A stretch of DNA of 64,000 nt from an uncultured Cyclobacteriaceae bacterium (GTDB taxonomy: Bacteria; Bacteroidota; Bacteroidia; Cytophagales; Cyclobacteriaceae), in assembly GCA_937146645.1 (NCBI GenBank), contig CAKZRQ010000016.1:186001-250000 (forward strand), given 5' to 3'. The notes beneath the pieces were generated by a model. It worked only from the letters and a program-made list of their open reading frames with translations. It had not been told where the DNA came from and ran no database searches. A program made the translations under genes and the position numbers. Position 1 is the stretch's first letter. Every line of letters begins with the position of its first letter. Positions 62,387 to 64,000 of this stretch are shown here, one piece after another.

Positions 62387-63060
62387 TATGAGTTAAGGAA
62401 ATGGTCCTCCATCTCCCGGTTTATTCGACGTGATCTTACTCGCAAAGTTGCTATCCAGGCACCAAATAATGTCCAACCAATAATCGCAGGATAAAAGACC
62501 ATTCTAAGCTTGGAATCCAAGTCGTAGGCATTGAATCCAGGATTCCCCCCATTTCCGGGGTGAAGGCTATCTGTTAACCTTGGTAAGACGAAAATCAAAG
62601 GAATAAATGCAGCGAATGCAAAAATGTTATAGATCGCTCCAATTCTCGCTCTTTGATGATTATCGATAAGAGAATTACGAAGAATGAGGTAAGCGAAATA
62701 CATCAGAATGCCTATAGCGGCTGCGTTTTGCTTTGGATCTCCACTCCAATAATCTCCCCATGCAAATTGTGCCCAAAGCATTCCTGTGGCTATGCCGAGT
62801 ACTCCGAAGACAATGGCGATGTTTGCAAATTCAACTGCCAGGTCATCATAATTCAGATCATTGGTCCTAAGAAATTTTACACTGTAATAGACAGAAACTA
62901 TTAACAGGAGGATCATTCCGAACCACATGGTCACATGAAAATGAAGCGCCCGAATGGTCTCATTCAGAATGGGAAGTCTTGGAACATCCATCAGAAGACC
63001 TGCGATAAGGGTATAAAGCAGGAGGGCTACTCCTAAAATTTTCCACCAGTTTTGGCGCAT
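62386..63060 (-). CDS. ccmC: Haem-handling protein CcmC
   Basis: A 224-residue membrane protein with six helices that loads haem onto CcmE. The WWD-type motif appears as WAQFAWGDYWSGDPKQNAA near 105-123, and flanking histidines lie in LHFHVTMWFGM and DSLHPGNGG. It lies 158 bases after ccmB and overlaps ccmD by one base. Confidence 0.92.
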   Translation of the reverse strand: MRQNWWKILGVALLLYTLIAGLLMDVPRLPILNETIRALHFHVTMWFGMILLLIVSVYYSVKFLRTNDLNYDDLAVEFANIAIVFGVLGIATGMLWAQFAWGDYWSGDPKQNAAAIGILMYFAYLILRNSLIDNHQRARIGAIYNIFAFAAFIPLIFVLPRLTDSLHPGNGGNPGFNAYDLDSKLRMVFYPAIIGWTLFGAWIATLRVRSRRINREMEDHFLNS

Positions 63061-63218
63061 AAAATCTCTTTGCTTTTTCGAAGGGCAAAAATAAGGTATA
63101 AGTTCCTGAAAATGGCGGTTTTTGTAAGGTTTTTGGCCCCCTGGCTCAGGAATTTGATGAAGGGCAAATTAAGATAAATGACCTTTATGATTATGATATT
63201 CAATCCTATCTGATCTAC

Positions 63219-63884
63219 TTAGGATCGCCATAAATATGGGAAGAGAATATAGGCTGTTGCGCCCACAATAGCATTGATGGCAAGAAGTGACAAAAGCTTG
63301 TCACCGCTCACACTCCAGTCTAATCCGTCCAGGGCATTTTTAGAAATTCTAATTGCCATGAGAAGGATGGGAATAATCACTGGAAAGCTTAGAATAGCCA
63401 TGAGGGTCGCATTATTTCCCGCTTTGGATGCTATTCCAGACACCATGGTCAGGCTGGCAGAGAAACCCATCGCCCCCAGAATTAAATTCAGCAGGAACAA
63501 TCCATGATCTTGTACTGGATTTCCTAAAATCATGGAGAAAACGCCATAACCCAATAAGGCCAAAATGAGCGTTAGACCTGTGTTATAAATGATCTTAGAA
63601 AGAATAATCGCCTCAGGAGAAGCAATCATATAATAGTAAAGCTGTCGCCCCTGATGTTCTTGTACAAAGCTTTTCGCCACGGCGTTGACAGCAGAAAACA
63701 GAATAATGATCCAATAAAGAGAATTCCATGTCGGAATAGACAGAGCTCCGCTTCGGGCTCCAAAACTCAAATAGGTAATAAATACCGCTGAGACCACGTA
63801 AAGCAAAATTCCATTGAGGGCAAACTTCTGCCTCCATTCGAGGGTAAGTTCCTTCCTTATTAAAACAGATATTTGCTTTAGCAT
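63219..63884 (-). CDS. ccmB: Haem exporter subunit CcmB
   Basis: A 221-residue membrane protein with six helices, the permease partner of the ATPase CcmA. The N-terminus LIRKELTLEWRQKFALNGILLY, FVQEHQGRQLYYYMIASPEAI and GAMGFSASLTMVSGIASKAGNN (in part) are typical. CcmA is not inside the window. It starts the ccm run seen here. Confidence 0.93.
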   Translation of the reverse strand: MLKQISVLIRKELTLEWRQKFALNGILLYVVSAVFITYLSFGARSGALSIPTWNSLYWIIILFSAVNAVAKSFVQEHQGRQLYYYMIASPEAIILSKIIYNTGLTLILALLGYGVFSMILGNPVQDHGLFLLNLILGAMGFSASLTMVSGIASKAGNNATLMAILSFPVIIPILLMAIRISKNALDGLDWSVSGDKLLSLLAINAIVGATAYILFPYLWRS

Positions 63885-64000
63885 GGCGTAAAGATAAGAT
63901 GGAACGGGGATTTACGATTTAAGATTTGGGAATAATGAATTTCGAATGCTGAATGATGAAGTTTGAAAATGATCAACTCTATTTAGGACGATACAGACTG
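63885..64000. other. Non-coding right edge of the window
   Basis: No reading frame is seen. The stretch contains near-repeats of GATTTACGATTTAAGATTTG and GAATTTCGAATGCTGAATGA, a kind of low-complexity AT-rich filler that I associate with spacers in this group of bacteria. Confidence 0.4.

Noticed and set aside
1..64000. tRNA, rRNA, riboswitch or prophage regions
   Set aside because: No cloverleaf with a recognisable T-loop, no conserved rRNA stretch, no known riboswitch core and no phage structural gene were found by reading; a covariance-model scan could still find small RNAs.

Overview
The window looks like chromosomal DNA of an aerobic, pigmented, marine-type member of the Bacteroidota, most likely order Cytophagales (Cyclobacteriaceae/Algoriphagus-like). 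The support is: a fused SecDF, a eukaryote-like single-chain glycyl-tRNA synthetase, a CrtD-type carotenoid desaturase, a bacillithiol-associated YtxJ, GH3-family proteins, a PVC-type haem lipoprotein, a CarboxypepD_reg/TonB-plug outer-membrane protein, and several upstream regions with the Bacteroidota -7 hexamer-like motif TAnnTTTG. Base composition is moderately AT-rich. No rRNA, tRNA, CRISPR array, prophage or intact transposase gene was seen.

Layout. 1-1.8 kb: the end of prmC, converging on a TPK-like gene and an M19 dipeptidase. 1.86-5.07 kb: a three-gene kynurenine block (3-hydroxyanthranilate dioxygenase, kynureninase, kynurenine 3-monooxygenase) leading from tryptophan to quinolinate/NAD, closed by a hairpin terminator. 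5.2-9.7 kb: a haem c lipoprotein, a Tat-exported TIM-barrel protein and an SDR, probably one sugar-oxidation operon. 9.7-18.3 kb: minus-strand housekeeping genes (GH3, lptB, recJ, prmA, tpiA), recX, an outer-membrane barrel and crtD.

18.4-20.7 kb is an AT-rich accessory island. It holds two membrane-protein genes, a ParD/ParE pair, two copies of a ~207-bp repeat lying between genes, and several palindromes. 20.8-32.9 kb: glyRS, then a minus-strand signalling block (small CPPxC protein, 7TM protein, histidine kinase, a second 7TM protein, response regulator, Gfo/Idh oxidoreductase), then secDF, udk, rdgB and a LOG-family gene.

32.9-37.5 kb is a five-gene sugar operon: an aldo/keto reductase of the L-galactose/L-fucose dehydrogenase type, a zinc alcohol dehydrogenase, a TIM-barrel isomerase, a rhamnose/fucose mutarotase and an M81 metallopeptidase lipoprotein. 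39.4-43.2 kb carries the whole oxidative pentose phosphate branch (gnd divergent from zwf-pgl). 43.2-51 kb: ruvB, apbE, a ZIP transporter, and an acetate module (DUF4212 plus sodium:solute symporter, a DHFR-like gene, acs).

51.3-53.1 kb: an LGFP-repeat metzincin-type protease beside a HEAT-like protein, a pair with no obvious precedent. 53.2-59.1 kb: a DUF4403 lipoprotein, ytxJ, a large TonB-type outer-membrane protein and pheS. 59.2-63.9 kb: cytochrome c maturation genes ccmB-C-D-E-F on the minus strand, with a CxxxY-type CcmE. The most unusual material is the repeat-spaced island, the duplicated 7TM two-component locus and the LGFP metzincin/HEAT pair.
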